A stretch of DNA of 64,000 bases from an uncultured Christensenellaceae bacterium. Its GTDB lineage: Bacteria > Bacillota > Clostridia > Christensenellales > Borkfalkiaceae. Made by a program: the position numbers and the translations under genes. The stretch spans positions 1 to 64,000 of the forward strand of contig CAJUJF010000003.1 of NCBI GenBank assembly GCA_910586825.1, written 5' to 3'. The number at the start of each line of letters is the position of its first letter. Positions within the stretch are counted from its first letter, which is position 1. Positions 62,365-64,000 of this stretch are shown piece by piece. The notes under the pieces were generated by a model. That model did no database searches, was not told the origin of the DNA, and saw nothing but the letters and a program-made list of their open reading frames with translations.

Positions 62365-63084
62365 TCAACCGTTTCCTTTTAAGATTCCTTCCGCGTTTCT
62401 CACCCGTTCCGCGGAAGGCGGCGATACGCCTTTCAACGGATAGGGCAACCCGAGTTTTTCGTACTTCGTCTCCCCCATTGCGTGATAGGGAAGCACTTCG
62501 ATTTTTTCGACGGTGCGAAGTTCGCCGATAAACTCTTTCAGCCGCCGCAACGCGCCGTCGTCGTCCGTCAATCCCGAAACAAGCACGTGCCGGATCCATA
62601 CGGGTTTCCCGTGCGCGCTCAGATATCGGGCGAACGCGCGCGGCGCGGCGCCGCTTTGCCCCGTCAGCGCCCGATGCGCCTCTTCGTCGATATGCTTGAT
62701 ATCGAGCAGAACCAGATCGGCCAGCGCGAGCAATTTTTCGTACCGCTTGTCCGATTCGTCGAAACAGATCCCTGAAGTATCGAGACAGGTATGCACGCCC
62801 TCCCGCTTCAAGCGCGCGAACAGATCCAGCAGAAAATCCAACTGCAAAAGCGGTTCGCCGCCCGAAACGGTCACGCCGCCGTTTTTTCCGAAATAACTGC
62901 GGTACCGCAACGCCTCTTTCACGAGTTCTTCGGAAGAACGCGCCTCTCCGCCCGCGCCCCAGGTATCGGGATTGTGACAATACCGACAGCGCATGGGACA
63001 GCCCTGCATGAACACGACGAAGCGTATCCCCGGTCCGTCTACCGTGCCGAAAGATTCGGTAGAATGAATTCTGCCCGTCTCCAT
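62365..63084 (-). CDS. pflA: Pyruvate formate-lyase activating enzyme
   Basis: A 239-residue radical SAM protein that installs the glycyl radical on PflB. The cluster motif is CxxxCxxC at C29, C33 and C36 (GCPMRCRYCHNP), followed by VTVSGGEPLLQ. The start is ATG 63084 with a GGGGAGG site upstream. It is the first gene behind the riboswitch leader. Confidence 0.96.
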   Translation of the reverse strand: METGRIHSTESFGTVDGPGIRFVVFMQGCPMRCRYCHNPDTWGAGGEARSSEELVKEALRYRSYFGKNGGVTVSGGEPLLQLDFLLDLFARLKREGVHTCLDTSGICFDESDKRYEKLLALADLVLLDIKHIDEEAHRALTGQSGAAPRAFARYLSAHGKPVWIRHVLVSGLTDDDGALRRLKEFIGELRTVEKIEVLPYHAMGETKYEKLGLPYPLKGVSPPSAERVRNAEGILKGNG

Positions 63085-63111
63085 ACGCGCCTCCCCGCCC
63101 GCAAAGATAAT

Positions 63112-63142
63112 AAAAAGACAGTTCTTATTCGAATAAAAACTG
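63112..63142 (-). terminator. Riboswitch-controlled terminator before pflA
   Basis: CAGTTTTTATTC and GAATAAGAACTG (63142-63119 on the minus strand) form an 11-12 bp stem with one mismatch, followed by TCTTTTTATT. It begins within the last bases of the aptamer, so ligand binding could decide whether it forms. Confidence 0.8.
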
Positions 63143-63207
63143 CCCAGACGACCGGCTTGTCTCCCCTTTCGGCTCCACGCGGTTCACCGCCTTGCTCGTC
63201 AGTCGCC
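63140..63207 (-). ncRNA. ZTP riboswitch (pfl motif) upstream of pflA-pflB
   Basis: The minus-strand leader matches the ZTP-aptamer pattern: GACTGACGA near the 5' end, a GGCGGTGAACCGC stem, the GTGGAGCC-type internal part, and the hallmark 3' segment CGTCTGGGCAG, whose TCGTC can pair with GACGA. The motif was named for its frequent place before pfl genes, as here. ZTP signals folate one-carbon shortage, and formate from PFL restores 10-formyl-THF. Recognition is by eye, without a covariance-model search. The other sequence in 63208-63385 is AT-rich with nothing recognised except the promoter. Confidence 0.85.
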
Positions 63208-63230
63208 AAAGGGCTTTCAAATGTAAAACA

Positions 63231-63260
63231 ATCATACCACCCTTCGCCGCAGCTTGTCAA
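63231..63260 (-). promoter_or_regulatory. Promoter of the ZTP riboswitch-pflA-pflB unit
   Basis: TTGACA (63260-63255), an 18-base spacer and TATGAT (63236-63231), about 20 bases before the aptamer. Confidence 0.85.
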
Positions 63261-63385
63261 GAGAAATCGACAATATTTTCGGAAAAATTTTTAAGCGATA
63301 TACTAAATATTGTGTTCTAATTTGATTTTTTCACTAAATATTGGAAATTTTAACGAATTGTCAGTTTCAGACAGCCAAAACGAAG

Positions 63386-63406
63386 GGCGCGGCATTTTGC
63401 CGCGCC
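63386..63406 (-). terminator. Terminator of the 63417-63992 gene
   Basis: GGCGCGGCA, loop TTT, TGCCGCGCC; the minus-strand tail is TTCGTTTT, so it is moderate in strength. Confidence 0.65.
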
Positions 63407-63416
63407 GCGTGATTTT

Positions 63417-63992
63417 TTATGCTTGCCGTTTTTTCAGCTTCGACGTGGGGATCGTTTTGAGATCCGTTCCGCGGACGGTGAGATACCACCATTCGCGTTC
63501 GTCGGAACGGTCGAGGTTTTCGATCAGAAAATGCACTTCGAACAGGTCTCCGACGCGGTGCAGTTCCGTCTCCAAAACCAAACTCCAACCGCTGTCGGCA
63601 ATTTTTTCGTCGAACGGATAAATCGTATCGGACTCCCTTTCGACGATCTCGGCGTTTTTGATCCGCAACGTTTCGCCGAAATCGAAGACAAGATATACGT
63701 CGCCGCCCTCCTGTCGGATCTCTAACAAGAACATCTCTCCGCACTCGTTGAAGTTCTGCGGCTCCGCAAGAAAGCTTTCCGCGTCGTCGGTCTCCGCGTG
63801 AGCGCGATCTTTGACCGCGTCGCATTCCGCTTTCAGATTTTCGCAAAAAGGCTTCAAAAGCGCGATGACTTCCGCGCTCGCAAAGCCCGTCGCGCATACG
63901 CGAAGATCCGCGATCCGATCCCGGATTTCTTGCGGGAGATATTCGAAGAGCCGCTGTCTGTTTGTCAGCTCCCGCCTGACCCGATTGCACAT
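63417..63992 (-). CDS. Hypothetical protein, possibly continuing past the window
   Basis: At least 191 residues are open in this frame. The first ATG is at 63992, only eight bases from the window edge, so the true start may lie outside. The N-terminal half is helical and rich in charged residues (LPQEIRDRIADLRV) with one Cys in VCATGF. The C-terminal half is beta-rich (GGDVYLVFDFGETLRI, SLVLETELHRVGDLFEVHFLIEN) and ends in basic residues. I recognise no family. The reading frame codes well and is followed by a terminator, so it is probably real. Confidence 0.65.
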   Translation of the reverse strand: MCNRVRRELTNRQRLFEYLPQEIRDRIADLRVCATGFASAEVIALLKPFCENLKAECDAVKDRAHAETDDAESFLAEPQNFNECGEMFLLEIRQEGGDVYLVFDFGETLRIKNAEIVERESDTIYPFDEKIADSGWSLVLETELHRVGDLFEVHFLIENLDRSDEREWWYLTVRGTDLKTIPTSKLKKRQA

Positions 63993-64000
63993 CTGCTCTT

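Noticed and set aside
1-64000. Search by eye for CRISPR arrays, insertion sequences, integrase genes, tRNA and rRNA genes
   Set aside because: No regularly spaced repeats, transposase or integrase motifs, tRNA arms or rRNA stretches were seen; subtle tRNAs cannot be fully excluded without a covariance search.

Overview
The window reads as a chromosomal stretch from a Gram-positive, strictly fermentative anaerobe, most likely an uncultured gut Clostridia-type Bacillota. The reasons are strong AGGAG ribosome sites, many lipobox lipoproteins and no outer-membrane genes, an LplABC-type sugar importer, pyruvate formate-lyase under a ZTP-type riboswitch, and a mid-50s GC feel by eye. The lineage is inference. 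About 40 of 45 genes are on the minus strand. I saw no tRNA, rRNA, transposase, phage gene or CRISPR array.

Layout. 1-2281: queuosine precursor operon queD-queE-folE-queC (queC runs off the left edge) behind a leader that ends in an attenuator-like terminator. 2484-4170: a frame-broken DUF11 surface protein gene and a small XRE regulator on the plus strand. 4272-11646: operon of two GH26-like proteins, a Gfo/Idh oxidoreductase and a GH36 alpha-galactosidase. 11770-18934: operon of a phosphodiester glycosidase lipoprotein, ROK kinase, GH20-like hexosaminidase, GH31 glucosidase and a putative acyltransferase. 19039-28112: operon of a Big2 lipoprotein, glycerophosphodiesterase, SGNH hydrolase, DUF4127 protein, NanE, sugar isomerase and Gfo/Idh oxidoreductase. 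28139-38909: two carbohydrate permeases, a solute-binding lipoprotein and four related large lipoproteins, with a 10-G tract inside the first promoter. 39052-48994: dinB, an EF-G-like GTPase, a purine permease, a zinc-ribbon membrane protein, a CmpB-like protein, an asparaginase and a membrane-anchored protein. 49024-58732: cysK, an EFR1 ferredoxin, an epimerase with a zinc ribbon, a secreted M60 peptidase and tex. 58757-63992: hemolysin III, a small zinc-ribbon protein, pflB, pflA and a hypothetical gene.

Together, 4272-38909 forms a large glycan-foraging region. Surface lipoproteins and hydrolases would cut a complex glycan, the ABC permeases import fragments (no ATPase gene is present, so one must be shared), and ROK kinase, NanE, isomerase and oxidoreductases feed amino sugars and other sugars into central metabolism. 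The NAGPA-like phosphodiester glycosidase and the GDPD phosphodiesterase suggest a phosphodiester-containing substrate. The M60 peptidase elsewhere in the window fits a host-mucin lifestyle. PFL disposes of pyruvate.

The least explained items are the four-lipoprotein family behind a probably slippage-sensitive promoter, the leader of the queuosine operon, the split DUF11 gene with a release-factor-2-like frameshift context, and the paired lipoprotein/cytosolic GH26-like proteins.
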